NCBI RefSeq assembly: GCF_048544455.1
Contig: NC_133536.1
Span: 22,632,152 to 22,696,151 of the forward strand
Length of the DNA: 64,000 nucleotides
Direction of reading: 5' to 3'
Source of the DNA: Silene latifolia
Lineage: Eukaryota > Streptophyta > Magnoliopsida > Caryophyllales > Caryophyllaceae
Shown here: in pieces, positions 46,352-57,407 of the stretch
Position numbering within the stretch: position 1 is the first letter of the stretch
Layout: every line of letters starts with the position of its first letter
Notes under the pieces: model-generated
The model's input: only the letters and a program-made list of their open reading frames with translations
Told to the model about the DNA's origin: nothing
Database searches by the model: none
Translations under genes and position numbers: made by a program

Positions 46352-47716
46352 ATGGAGAAATCTGGGGTGAGGGAGATAGATGGGGAGAACGAAAGTTTTG
46401 TTTGGGACGTGGGAGATGAGGACACCAACGAGAGTACAAAAAAGGCACTGCTAGTCGGAAAGATTTGGTCATTAAAGGCCATTAACGCAAAGGCGGCAGT
46501 CGACACCATGATAAAGCTATGGAACACAAAAGGATCTGTTATGGGGAAACTCATAGATGCGAAAGAAAAAATCTTTATGTTTAGTTTCGATGAGGAACGA
46601 GATAAGAATAAGGTTCTTGACGGACAACCTTGGCACTTTGACAAATTCATATGGTGCCTGGGCGAACCAAATTACGATGGGAAGATGACGGATGTGCCTT
46701 TATCCTTTGTGCCGTTATGGGCAAGGGTGTATGACCTGCCGTTGCGGGGTAGAACGAACGAGGAGAACCTGAGGAGATTGAGTGCACAGTTGGGAACGTT
46801 TGTAAAAGTGGATGGCGCTCCATTCCCGGAGATGGAGCGTGCAGTCCGGATTAGGTTCATCCAAGATGTCAGGAAACCCCTTAAGGCAGAAGTGGTTGTA
46901 GGGATGAAGACCGGAAAATATGAGAATTTCAAGGTCAAGTACGAGAGGCTCCCAACGTACTGTTATGGGTGTGGGCTACTGGGACACGGTGAAAAGGATT
47001 GTGATGAAGGTCCCTATGACGAGGGTGAGCTGCGTTTTGACGAGACACTGAGGGCGTCACCCTGGAAAGTAACCAAGACGGTGGTCGATGCCAGGACTAG
47101 CAAAGCTCGCTCCTTGACGGGGATATTTGATGCGGAGTTCAAAGCAAGGGAAGAGGAGGCTATCTCCAATATGATCAACAAGCTTCAACGAGTCGCTATA
47201 AAACCCAAAGGTATCGTTATGTCGCCTTCGCTAAATGAGATCTCTGGAATAAACAAGAAAACTGTCAGTGATAAGGACGTGGTAGCTATGCACGACATGG
47301 AACCACGAAAGGGCCCTGTTGACACGAGTACTCTTGACAAAGGCAATGGAGGAGGGACTTGTGATAGGGAGCATGGGGAAGGGAGAGAGATACAGGGGGT
47401 CACCCATCACACAGAACGGAGAGACAGTTTGGGGCATGGGGAGATGACAGGGGCTGAATGCGAGGAAGGTGAAGGTGGGTGGATGGGAAGTAGGCAGGAC
47501 ACGACAGCTGATGTGAAGGGAAGGAAATGGACGAGAAAGCAGGGGGTGAGGGGGAACACTTCTGAGCAGGGAGCTACTTTAAGCTGCCATGGGAAGAGGG
47601 GGAGAGAGGAAGAGGAGAGCTGTGGTGATGACGGAGTAAAGAAATCAAAATCTAGTAGGGGTGCTTTTATACCTGAGGCGGAGGTTGAGGTCGCTCAACC
47701 CCGCCGGGCACAATGA
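46352..47716 (+). CDS. LINE ORF1: RNA-binding Gag-like protein (DUF4283, CCHC)
   Basis: 454 residues. Residues about 40-160 match the DUF4283-type domain of plant LINE ORF1 proteins (FSFDEERDKNKVLDGQPW, PLWARVYDLP). A CCHC zinc knuckle CYGCGLLGHGEKDC follows at about residue 205. The remaining 240 residues are hydrophilic and probably disordered, ending PEAEVEVAQPRRAQ. It should coat LINE RNA in the ribonucleoprotein particle. The ATG at 46352 is the first after the 5' UTR and gives the full domain. The stop overlaps the ORF2 start as ATGA. Confidence 0.9.
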   Translation: MEKSGVREIDGENESFVWDVGDEDTNESTKKALLVGKIWSLKAINAKAAVDTMIKLWNTKGSVMGKLIDAKEKIFMFSFDEERDKNKVLDGQPWHFDKFIWCLGEPNYDGKMTDVPLSFVPLWARVYDLPLRGRTNEENLRRLSAQLGTFVKVDGAPFPEMERAVRIRFIQDVRKPLKAEVVVGMKTGKYENFKVKYERLPTYCYGCGLLGHGEKDCDEGPYDEGELRFDETLRASPWKVTKTVVDARTSKARSLTGIFDAEFKAREEEAISNMINKLQRVAIKPKGIVMSPSLNEISGINKKTVSDKDVVAMHDMEPRKGPVDTSTLDKGNGGGTCDREHGEGREIQGVTHHTERRDSLGHGEMTGAECEEGEGGWMGSRQDTTADVKGRKWTRKQGVRGNTSEQGATLSCHGKRGREEEESCGDDGVKKSKSSRGAFIPEAEVEVAQPRRAQ

Positions 47717-50700
47717 GTCTGCTATGCTACAACTGTCGGGGGCTAGGCAACGACCCGGCAGTTGTCAGATTGAGGGGGTTGCTACGGAGGGAGGCGGCGG
47801 ATATGGTTGTTCTGATGGAAACAAAACTGAGTGCGGAGGAAATGAGAAAGGTAATTGTAAGGCTAGGAGGTTATGAAGGCGTGGGGACTGATTCGATAGG
47901 CCGCTCAGCAGGTGTCGCTCTACTGTGGAAGGAGGGAGTGGAGGTGGAAGTGATCTCATCCTCTGCCCATCACTTTGATGTCTCTGTAAAGGGACTTTTT
48001 GGCATAGACGTATGGCGTTTGACCGGATTTTATGGATGGGCAAGGCATGACGATAAGTGGCGGTCGTGGCAATTATTAAGAGAGCTGCACACAATGTCGA
48101 ACCTTCCTTGGGTGATTATTGGGGATTTTAACGAAATCCTTTTTGAGCACGAGAAATCCGGAGGAAATACACGGGAACAGGCGGTCATGGATGCCTTCAG
48201 GGAAGTGGTAGATGAGTGCAACTTGCTTGATATTGGGTACAGTGGGAATCCGTTTACGTGGTGGAACAGGAGGGGGGAATCTGAGGCGGTTTTCGAGAGA
48301 TTGGATCGAGCTTTTGTTACACCATCCTTCATCGAATTTTGCCCTACCATCATGCTAAAACATTTGGAATTCGATAAATCAGACCACATACCTATTAAAC
48401 TAGAATTATACAAGGCACCGAGGACGGTAAAGACAAAAAAATTCAGGTTTGAAGACATGTGGGTGAAGGACGAGGCATGTGAAGGAGTCATCAAAGACGC
48501 TTGGGAGAGTGGGCACGAGGCGATGGGGAAGCTAGAATGGTGCAAGACTAAGCTTGTGGAGTGGAGTAGACAACGATATGGGAACTTGAGAAAACAGATT
48601 GAAGACACTAGGAAAAGGTTAATCTTTTTGGACTCGTGTGCGCCGACTACGGAAACGGTAGATGATAGGCGACAGACATGTACAAGGTTGGATGAGTTAC
48701 TCATGGCGGAGGAGGGATATTGGAGGCAGCGGTCACGGGTCACCTACCTTGAAGAAGGTGATCGAAATACGTCCTTTTTTCATTTGCGAGCTTCAAATAG
48801 AAAGCGAAGAAATAGAATAGACAGGTTAAAGGACGAAGCAGGAGCTTGGGTGTCGGACGAGGAGGGATTGGAAAAACTAGCAAACAAGTATTTTAATGAC
48901 CTTTTCGCATCCTCGAACCCGACAAGAATGGATGAGGCGGTCCAATGCCTATCTCAAAATGTGACGGAGGAGATGAATGCTGACCTCGTCAGACCGTTTA
49001 AGAGGGATGAGGTTTATCAGGCTCTATGTCAAATGAAACCTTCGAAAGCACCGGGACCAGACGGTCTAAACGCAAATTTTTTCCAATCTTATTGGCATAT
49101 CTTTGGGAATGAAGTGGCTGACTTTGTGATTAAATGCCTTAAAGGTGAGGAGGACATAGCTCAAATAAATAACACCTTTATCGTGTTAATTCCAAAGGTT
49201 AAGCAGGCTTGCCATATGGGAGAGTTCCGACCAATTTCGCTGTGCAATGTTTTATATAAGTTGGCTGCAAAAGTAATTGTTAATAGGCTAAAACCCTTTT
49301 TAGACGAGCTAGTGGATGCCGAGCAAAGTGCGTTTGTCCCGGGTCGACTCATTACTGATAATGCTATTATTGCTTTCGAGGCTTTTCATTATATTAAGTC
49401 CCACAATCAAGGAAAGCAGGGATACATGGCCTTCAAACTAGACATGAGTAAGGCGTATGACCGAGTGGAATGGGCTTTCTTGGAACGGATTATGGTTAAG
49501 ATGGGGTTCGAAGCCCGATGGATTAATATGGTCCTGCGGTGTGTCCGGACTGTCAACTCCGCTGTGCTGATAAATGGAAACCCAACGTCATATTTTCGCC
49601 CTCGACGGGGACTAAGGCAGGGAGACCCTCTCTCACCTTACTTGTTCATACTATGTGCTAATGTTTTCTCAAGGTTAGTTACCAAGGAGGTCGAGAGGAA
49701 AAACCTGGATGGAATTCGAATATGTCGCCATGCACCCACTCTGTCCCATCTTTTTTTCGCCGACGACACACTCATAATGTGCCGTGCCGATAAGAAGAAC
49801 GGTGAAACGATAAAGCAAGTGATTGATTTGTACCAGGAATCCTCGGGACAGCGTCTTAATATGCAGAAGTCTGAGATATTTTATAGCCCGAGTACGACCG
49901 AGGAAGCACGAGAAGGAGTGAGAGAGAGCCTTGATGCTACAGTGGTCCATAGCCCGTCAAAATACCTAGGTTTGCCAGCGACGATAGGGAAGAATAAGAC
50001 TCAAGCTTTTGCATCGCTCAAGGAACGTATATGGAAAAAGCTGAAGGGATGGAAAGAAAAATTGCTTTCATTTGCAGGTAGAGAGATCCTCATTAAGGCA
50101 GTGGCCCAATCGATCCCTACCTATCAAATGGGACTGTTTAAATTCCCTCTTAAGCTCTGTTCGGATATTGAAGGAGGATTGGCGAGGTTTTGGTGGGGCC
50201 ATGGAGATGAGAAGCATCGAATTCATTGGATAGCGTGGGAGAAAATGTGTAAATCAAAGCGAGATGGAGGACTTGGATACAGACACTTTGAATCCTTTAA
50301 TGTGGCCATGCTTGCAAAACAAATTTGGCGAATTTACGAGAATCCGACTTCTCTAGTCTCACGGCTGCTTGCTGCACGATATTTCCCGAATGGAGACATA
50401 GCTTCGGCTGGGCTGGGTCACCACCCGTCTTATATTTGGAGGAGTCTAATGGAGGCAATGTGGGTCTTCAAGGAGGGAAGTCGATGGCTCATCGGAGATG
50501 GCAGAGGAGTGAAGTTTTGGAAAGACCCGTGGCTAAACAGAGGGCCATCCTTTCGGCCTATATCACCTATTAGGGGAGAGTTCGAGAGCAATGTTGCGGA
50601 CTGGATTAGTGATGGACCAAAAAGATGGAATGTTGAGAAATTGCAGCAACATCTTTTTGATTTTGATGTACAGGAAGTTTTACAAATTCCCCTAAGTGAA

Positions 50701-51810
50701 GGGGTAGATGAGGACAAGTTAATTTGGCACTATGATAAGAGCGGGAGATACACTGTCAAGACGGGCTATCACTTTATCCGATGGAAAAAAGAACAAAGGG
50801 AAGGGGGTGGGAGTTCGAGTGAAGGGTCGAAGGCGTGGGGCCATTTGTGGAAGCTTCGGGTTCCGCCAAAAGTGAGGAGCTTCGTCTGGAGAGCTTTCAA
50901 GGGAGCGTTACCGTGCGCGATGAACATTCAGAGACGGGTAAAGGAAGCAGACCCGACTTGTTTCCGGTGTCAGGGACAGATAGAGAGTGATGCTCATGCT
51001 CTAGTCTGGTGCCCACACGCACAGGTAGTTTGGGAAAAGGCGGGAATAGAGGTTAGTGATGTTTGGGATCGTATTTTGAACCTGCCAGACGTGATTGACT
51101 CCATAATCAACAATCATAGAGAAGAGGAACAGAGCAAGCTTGTTATGGTCTTGTGGGCCATATGGGGTCAGAGAAACAGGGAACTGCATGGGGGAGAGGA
51201 GTGGGACGCTGGTCGTGTGGTTGAGTCTGCGTGGGGATACTGGCGGGTGTGGAATGATGCACAAGGAGTTGAAAGGAAGAAGAGGGGGAGCAGCGGGGTG
51301 GAGAGTGTGCAATGGAAACCTCCTCGGGCAGGTTTCAGTAAGATTAACACTGACGCAGCGGTCCTTGGGCCAATGGGGTGCGGTTTGGGTATGATAATCC
51401 GTGACCATAATGGTAAAGTGGAATGGGCAGGAGTGCAGCAGACGAGGGATCGATGGGAGGCGAGTATCGCTGAAGCAAAAGCTATGGAATTTGGGTTAAG
51501 AACGGCAGTACAGATGGGGCTTGCAAACATAATCGTGGAAACGGATTGTATGGTGTTAGTGAGCATGCTGAAGTCGAAAAGGTTGCCTTCGAACTACTTG
51601 GGTAATGTGGGACGGTCGGTTCTAAACTTAGCTTCTTGTTTTAATGCTGTTGAATTTAGTTTCATTAAAAGAGATGGTAATAGGGCGGCTCACTGTCTAG
51701 CCCATCTCCTCCCGCTGAATTACACTACTAGAATGTGGGTCGGGATGGTGCCGGACTCTGTTTCAGATGCTGTACTCTCTGATTGCCTCTTGGGCACCAA
51801 CAATGAATAA
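47713..51810 (+). CDS. LINE ORF2: endonuclease, reverse transcriptase, RNase H
   Basis: 1365 residues, uninterrupted. The APE-type endonuclease (1-230) has N8, E36, GDFNE (D138, N140) and SDH (D224, H225), all needed for nicking. Reverse transcriptase (about 480-760): FRPISLCNVLYK, SAFVPGRLITDN, LDMSKAYDRVEW, RQGDPLSPYLF and the catalytic FADD (A683, D684, D685). zf-RVT region about 1060-1130 (WRAFKG, CFRC, WCPH). RNase H of RVT_3 type about 1208-1345: D1214 in NTDAA, then EAKAMEF, ETDC and the final RDGNRAAH. It carries out target-primed reverse transcription. Translation probably depends on the ATGA overlap with ORF1, by reinitiation (inference). Confidence 0.95.
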   Translation: MSLLCYNCRGLGNDPAVVRLRGLLRREAADMVVLMETKLSAEEMRKVIVRLGGYEGVGTDSIGRSAGVALLWKEGVEVEVISSSAHHFDVSVKGLFGIDVWRLTGFYGWARHDDKWRSWQLLRELHTMSNLPWVIIGDFNEILFEHEKSGGNTREQAVMDAFREVVDECNLLDIGYSGNPFTWWNRRGESEAVFERLDRAFVTPSFIEFCPTIMLKHLEFDKSDHIPIKLELYKAPRTVKTKKFRFEDMWVKDEACEGVIKDAWESGHEAMGKLEWCKTKLVEWSRQRYGNLRKQIEDTRKRLIFLDSCAPTTETVDDRRQTCTRLDELLMAEEGYWRQRSRVTYLEEGDRNTSFFHLRASNRKRRNRIDRLKDEAGAWVSDEEGLEKLANKYFNDLFASSNPTRMDEAVQCLSQNVTEEMNADLVRPFKRDEVYQALCQMKPSKAPGPDGLNANFFQSYWHIFGNEVADFVIKCLKGEEDIAQINNTFIVLIPKVKQACHMGEFRPISLCNVLYKLAAKVIVNRLKPFLDELVDAEQSAFVPGRLITDNAIIAFEAFHYIKSHNQGKQGYMAFKLDMSKAYDRVEWAFLERIMVKMGFEARWINMVLRCVRTVNSAVLINGNPTSYFRPRRGLRQGDPLSPYLFILCANVFSRLVTKEVERKNLDGIRICRHAPTLSHLFFADDTLIMCRADKKNGETIKQVIDLYQESSGQRLNMQKSEIFYSPSTTEEAREGVRESLDATVVHSPSKYLGLPATIGKNKTQAFASLKERIWKKLKGWKEKLLSFAGREILIKAVAQSIPTYQMGLFKFPLKLCSDIEGGLARFWWGHGDEKHRIHWIAWEKMCKSKRDGGLGYRHFESFNVAMLAKQIWRIYENPTSLVSRLLAARYFPNGDIASAGLGHHPSYIWRSLMEAMWVFKEGSRWLIGDGRGVKFWKDPWLNRGPSFRPISPIRGEFESNVADWISDGPKRWNVEKLQQHLFDFDVQEVLQIPLSEGVDEDKLIWHYDKSGRYTVKTGYHFIRWKKEQREGGGSSSEGSKAWGHLWKLRVPPKVRSFVWRAFKGALPCAMNIQRRVKEADPTCFRCQGQIESDAHALVWCPHAQVVWEKAGIEVSDVWDRILNLPDVIDSIINNHREEEQSKLVMVLWAIWGQRNRELHGGEEWDAGRVVESAWGYWRVWNDAQGVERKKRGSSGVESVQWKPPRAGFSKINTDAAVLGPMGCGLGMIIRDHNGKVEWAGVQQTRDRWEASIAEAKAMEFGLRTAVQMGLANIIVETDCMVLVSMLKSKRLPSNYLGNVGRSVLNLASCFNAVEFSFIKRDGNRAAHCLAHLLPLNYTTRMWVGMVPDSVSDAVLSDCLLGTNNE

Positions 51811-51839
51811 ATAATATGACACGTTTTCCCTTCAAAAAA

Positions 51840-51853
51840 AATTCCTCATTTTC
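51840..51853. repeat. Target site duplication, right copy (intact LINE)
   Basis: AATTCCTCATTTTC, identical to 46138-46151; its first A may belong to the tail. Confidence 0.9.
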
Positions 51854-51997
51854 CACTTGCCACACAAAAGGGGTTATTTGGACATTACTTGAGGCGTATG
51901 TGTATAAATGCATTGAGCATAGTGAGGTTTTAATTTATTTTTTATGTAAAAATATTAGTTACGTATCTTTCTTTTTATTATGAGGTTTATTAAAATA

Positions 51998-52028
51998 CTA
52001 GTGAATAGCCCGTGCGATGCACCGGGCT
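51998..52028 (-). mobile_element. Helitron 3' terminus (minus strand)
   Basis: On the minus strand, AGCCCGGTGCATCGCACGGGCT (hairpin, with one bulge; 52007-52028), five bases, then CTAG and T. A typical Helitron 3' end. The body lies to the right; no Rep/helicase was found. Confidence 0.6.
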
Positions 52029-53200
52029 CTCATTAGGATCATCTGTATAAATATATTCTATAGTTGATAAAAAAAAGTTCAATTATATTTAAATCATTGA
52101 TAAATAAAAGTTCGTGATTGGTATAGTTGATCATTAATAAACTATTAGTGCTTTTATCATAGAAGTTTTGTCATTTAGTAGTTATCATTCAGTTGTAAAA
52201 CATCAAGTAACATTGTAAGAATATGTAGTTAGTTTTTTCATTATTGTTATAGGCATCACTGATTTTTAATTAAATACAAAACGTTATCTCCATAAACATA
52301 GTGCAGCTTACCAAATAAACCGCTCTTAATAATTCAGACAGACCTTTATGAGTTTTACAAATTATTTTAACCTATAACACGTAAAACTAAATGGTGTTAC
52401 ATAAAGCAACATGTATCATAATTATCTATATTTAGTGTGTTTAGAGAAAATGTTAGATCTCTTATAGCATAAGTTTACCTTGACTATCTACAGTTAAGAG
52501 TGTTTTGGTATATATACTTATCGTAAAATCAAATCCATACTGAATTCCAATAAATTAGTAGTCTCTAAACAACAGTACAAAAATATATGTGATTCTATTA
52601 CATAGAATGCATGAGGCTTCCGTTAGGATCATCTTTTACAATATGCATGTTGAATGTTCTAAGAATTTGTTGAACAGTAGATTGTAAACGTTGGTTTAAT
52701 TTACATTGTCATGGCTTGGTAATATAATTCTATTAAGTTGATAAAAAAAAGGGCCTAACTATGTTGAAAATAGGAACACACAAAACTATTGGGTTGATTT
52801 AGTTGATTATTGATGGATCAGTGGTCCATTTAACATAAAAGCTACTCCTTTTGGTTTACGTTAATTATATTATGTAGTTACCTATTTTATTGGTTTACGC
52901 ACCACCGATTTTAGTCAATTTAAAACGTTATTCCCAAAAAAAAATGTGGTTTAATTCCTTAAAATGAACACATGATAACTGAGACTGATTTTTATAAGAT
53001 TCACAAATTAGATTAACTTACAACATCTACAATATATTCCATTTTGTAAGCATACGACAGTGTAAGTGTTGAATGGTGGTACGTAAAACAACATGTATCT
53101 CAATTACATATGTAAACTGTTTGGAGGATTTTTGTTAGATCTCTAAATAATAAATTTGTTTTTAACTATCTAATACCATTAAGACTGGTTGTTCCCTATG
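52010..53200. repeat. Diverged ~590-680 bp direct duplication
   Basis: The series TTAGGATCATCT, GTTGATAAAAAAAAG, AAAACGTTAT, CAACATGTATC, GTTAGATCTCT occurs in the same order twice (from 52031 and from 52621). The offset grows from 590 to about 682 bp through indels. It lies in the probable Helitron body. Confidence 0.65.
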
Positions 53201-53689
53201 AACTTCATGCGAAATATATAATACCAAATCTAATTTTGTAGATGTGGGATATATTTTTGAGTGAATTAATGATCAACTTTTCAAAGTCTGACCTCCAAAA
53301 AGCAAATAAATAGTTTTGTGTGGATTGGACGGAGTAGGATATTAGGATACTACTGTTAAACTCGATTAGTTTTAGATTAATTTTATTAAAATTATAACCC
53401 ATTTTTGTTTATTTGAAATTTTGTCTATCAAGAAAATCAAGTATCATTATCTTACATTATTATTTATAATAACAAAATGAACAAATTTTCAAAAAGGAGT
53501 TTCAATTTTAAGAAAATGCCTTCAAATTACTAATTATATATGTACAATCGTTTCACTTCATAACCAATATATATGCAATTAGTTGTCTTTATTTAAACCT
53601 AATTTATTACACTAAGCAATACCTTATATTCAACTAAACTCATGCGATACCTCATAGTTAGCCATTAACAAAGAAAAGGATTTTGTTTT

Positions 53690-53815
53690 TCAAAACTCAG
53701 GTTACCAAAGTGGGAAGTAGTCGAAACCTCATGACACCAAAGCGGAATTATGCAAACCTCAGGGCACTAAAGTGGAATTAACCCAAACATCTGGGAACCA
53801 AAATGGAAATTTTCC
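53690..53815. repeat. MULE-type terminal array
   Basis: Four imperfect ~31-bp units of the form AAACCTCAGGGCACTAAAGT, with GGAATTA, resembling the array at 7541-7884. Read inward it begins GGAAAATTTCCATTTTGG. The partner end was not found. Confidence 0.45.
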
Positions 53816-55007
53816 AAAAAAAAAAACAAAAATTATGAAAAGCTACTGCAAAAATTATTGCACTTTTAAATATACAATCAGTGCATGACATAGTAATAAC
53901 CAGCCATACGCAAACCGCGGTAAATAATTAAGTGAATAAAAACACATAGATGAATTTGAATTAAGAAAGTAAAAATTGATGTAACCGAATAATTTTTATT
54001 ATACTTGGCAGTTCAATACATTTTTAACGTCTATTATGGATTTGATATGAATTTAAAACCAGTTTGAAGATAAAATTCGGTGATATAATAGCAGATTATA
54101 TATAATCCGCACAAATTTTCTATATATTTATTGTAAAGTGATTCATTCATAAAATCATAGTTAGCTGGTTCTTGGATTATTAGTCCCGTAAAATTGTAAT
54201 TCTTGACTTTGTTCATTTGTATTTAAATTTTTGGCTTGACAAAATCGATATGAACCTTATTTAATATTTTTAAATGATAGCTCAAATTTTTTTAATCTTA
54301 TGTGAATATTATTGGTAATATAATCATATTCAGAATTAAAACTATTTCATGCCACTATTGAAGTTGTTTAATTCTAATATTGTCATTATAAAAAAAATTT
54401 CTCCTCCCGCCGCCATTGTCAAAGCCAAATGCTAAGTAAATGTCATTCCTTACTTCTTTTTCCTATTATGGCATGTTAATTTTTCTGAAGTATTTTTTTA
54501 AAAATAAAAATCGACTTTTTCTTATGATTTTTGGAAGATAATTAGGGGTTTGGTTATAATTAACAACTCGAATATTTTGTAAATCTTTTAAATATTCAAA
54601 AAAGTTATCAAATAAAAGTATCTTTATTACTACACGGGTTTCACTAAGTAGTTAAAGTCGAACAACTTAGATTTTGGAGAATATTTTATATTTGTAAAAA
54701 ATTAGGATCTCTTTTGTTTTTTTCTCACAATTAGTAATTGTATGTTTATAAAATATGTAATTTAATACTTTTATATGTTATTATATGAAATTTTTTGCGT
54801 TATAAATATTTCTAAAATAAATATTTTTTATAAAATTATTTTTCTATTATTATTTTAGTATAGAATAATAAATAAATTATTAGATCCACTTCTATTAGTA
54901 TTATTTTTCTCATAAATAATTGATCTACTTCTAGTAGGATTATTTTCTCATAAATTATTAGATCTAATTCGATTAGGATAATTTTCTCAAAATTATTAAG
55001 AGTGAAA
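53816..55007. other. AT-rich noncoding sequence
   Basis: No coding signal or recognised transposon end. Confidence 0.45.
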
Positions 55008-55269
55008 GCTAGATCTACACTTATTAAGATAATGATAATAATTTTATATAAAAATTATTTTATATATAGGAATTCTAAAAAAGTTGGACCCTCTAATATC
55101 GCTCGAAAAGTTTCTGCTTTATATATATGTATGTATTAGCTAGATCTACACTTATTAGGATAATGATAATAATTTTATATAAAAATTATTTTATATATAG
55201 GAATTCTAAAAAAGTTGGACTCTCTAATATCGCTCGAAAAGTTTATGCTTTATATATATGTATTGATTT
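55008..55269. repeat. 131-bp tandem duplication
   Basis: Units 55008-55138 and 55139-55269 differ at only a few positions (for example GACCCTCT/GACTCTCT, TTTCTGC/TTTATGC), so the duplication is recent. Confidence 0.9.
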
Positions 55270-55512
55270 AAATTAAATAAAGTTAACAATTTGTGTTAAA
55301 ATATCTATTGTATGGTGTAGCAAAAGTTTTGGACTTAATTTGTGCATAAATTATAAAATAAGACAGTTATAATTCATCGACACCATTTTTTCTAATTTTA
55401 GTAAGTATTAAGACCATTAACCAATATAACTACATGACAACAGTTATCTTAGCTTGCTTATAAGTCAACCCAAGTCCTAATGCTCCAAGATTATATCTTA
55501 AATAATGCACTT

Positions 55513-55623
55513 GGGTATCAAGTAGTTTTAGGTTTGGTTATGTTCCTTTGTTTGTACTTTAAGGTGACCTATGTGGTTTAAACTGTTTTATTAATCAAAG
55601 TTTATTGTTGTCAAAAAAAAAAA
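55513..55623 (+). mobile_element. Short non-LTR retroposon with A tail
   Basis: A 111-bp insert ending in about 12 A before the repeat flank, bounded by the exact 13-bp duplication AAATAATGCACTT (55500-55512 and 55624-55636). The end TTTATTGTTGTC plus A tail suits the 3' end of a severely 5'-truncated LINE; a SINE is possible but I see no A/B boxes. Confidence 0.8.
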
Positions 55624-55636
55624 AAATAATGCACTT

Positions 55637-56353
55637 TCTCTCTTCTTAAAATGTTCCACTGAGTTTTTTACATTTGCTTTTTGTTGAATGAATAAGAATA
55701 TCTCCATAAATTGATAATTACTGCTGGCTTATTCAGGAGTATAGTATAACTTTTTATGAAAGGCGGTGTTGCATTACATGACATATAAAAGTCAATAAAC
55801 ATAGTTCATCGGCTTCATTGAATTCTTTAATTTTGCTTTTTGTAGAATGAATAAGAAAGGGCAAAAAAGTGAATTACTTATTAACTGCTTGATTACCAAT
55901 ATTCAGGAGTAATTGCTTAATATTAATGTATGAATGCATTGAACCTAGTGAGGTGCTTCTCAGTTGTCCCAATTATTTATTTACCTATTTTATTTTGGGT
56001 GTCTTAATCAATTATTTATCTTTTTATTTTGGGAATGCTTTTGTTGAACAATTTGATCTTTTCCCTTAATTTGATCCACTTGTATCAAATAATTGGCGTT
56101 CTCCTCTTTCCTTGCTCTTTCCTATAATATTCATACATTAATGTATGAATGCATTTCTTTTAAACGCTTTAGATTATTTCTTGACACGATCTAACGCTCA
56201 CAAGCAAAAATAATGGATGATGATGTGACATGAAATAATATACTATAATAAACATTTATTAGAGATAAATTTATTAGAGATAATGGACAAGAAATAAAGA
56301 GAAAGAAATGGAGAGGATCGTCTTTATTTCCTACAAGAATTGTATGAAAGTAC
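55637..56353. other. AT-rich intergenic sequence
   Basis: No gene found. TGAATGCATT occurs near 55930 and 56147, with no clear meaning. Confidence 0.4.
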
Positions 56354-56611
56354 TGTTGGAATAATGACTCAAAAAGTTCGTCCTACATGGAAAAAATAAA
56401 ACAAGTTTTATGAATTTATAATGTTCCTCTCTACCTTCTTGTTTGGACTTATGATTAAACCTTTTGTGGAGGTCGATAAGTTCGGGCTGGGCCACACAGG
56501 CGCGCGCCTCGCCTCGCCACGCCAGGCCGGGGCTGGACCGGGGCCCGGGCTCTGGGAATATTTTTATTTTTCCTAAACATAATTTCGTTAATTTTTATGC
56601 TTTATCTGGCC

Positions 56612-56619
56612 TATATAAA
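56612..56619 (+). promoter_or_regulatory. TATA box of the copia LTR
   Basis: TATATAAA about 50-120 bp downstream of a GC-rich block, in the position expected for an LTR promoter. Confidence 0.5.
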
Positions 56620-57407
56620 CAAGGCTTTGCAATAAGTTTTAGACACACAACAATCATATTTCTACATTCCTCTGATATTATTTCTTACAAAATATTCCTT
56701 GAGGTTTTTCTGGCAACGTTCTTGGTTGCTCTTGTCTGCGTCTTTGTCTACACCAAAGTTGCAGCGGTTGTGTTAATCCTGGAAGTCGAGTGCCATTGAG
56801 GCCGTGTGTAGCAGACGGGGCATTTTTGACTTTAGGACATTGGCTTTTTGTCACGTCATAACCTTACCTTTCTCCAGATAAGATAATTCCTTTATCTTTT
56901 ATAATATTTGCATAACAATCTAAAGTAAAAAAACGTTTACATTATGACTGGTGTCTGATGGTATTCCCCTTTCTGTTGCACCTGATTCTCCTCCTACCCC
57001 TATCATTTCTGACATGTCTAAATTGGAGCTTTTCAACGGAAAAAATTATAGAATGGGGTCTGATAGAATGGAATTCTTCCTTGGTCAAATTAGAGTAGCT
57101 TATGCACTTATTGGTACTGTCGCTCCTGAAAATTCCGGGAGGGATTATGTACAAGACAACAAAACATGCATAGAAATGCTTTTGTATTACATGAATCCCA
57201 GTTTATATACAATTTATGGTAAGTATAAAACTGCAAAAGATATCTAGGAAGCTTTACAAACCAAGTATGGATTGGACGATTTCAGGACTAAAAAATATGT
57301 TTGTAGTCGTTGGTTTAGTTTTAAAATGGTTGACAATACACCTGTTTTGGATTAACTTCATGAGTACGAAAACTTGTGCGTTGAAGTCACCGTTGAAGGT
57401 ATGAATA

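Larger units (their letters stand above)
46152..51839 (+). mobile_element. Full-length L1-type LINE with both ORFs open
   Basis: About 5.7 kb: a 200-bp 5' UTR, ORF1 (46352-47716), ORF2 (47713-51810), a very short 3' UTR and a tail of about seven A. It is flanked by a perfect 13-14 bp target duplication. No stops or frameshifts in either ORF. Exact duplications and open frames point to a recent insertion that could still be active. It belongs to the plant L1 group with an RNase H domain at the end of ORF2. Confidence 0.95.

Noticed and set aside
48030-48743. Antisense frame of 237 codons opposite LINE ORF2
   Set aside because: Shadow of ORF2; no motif of its own. The same holds for other antisense frames over the LINEs.
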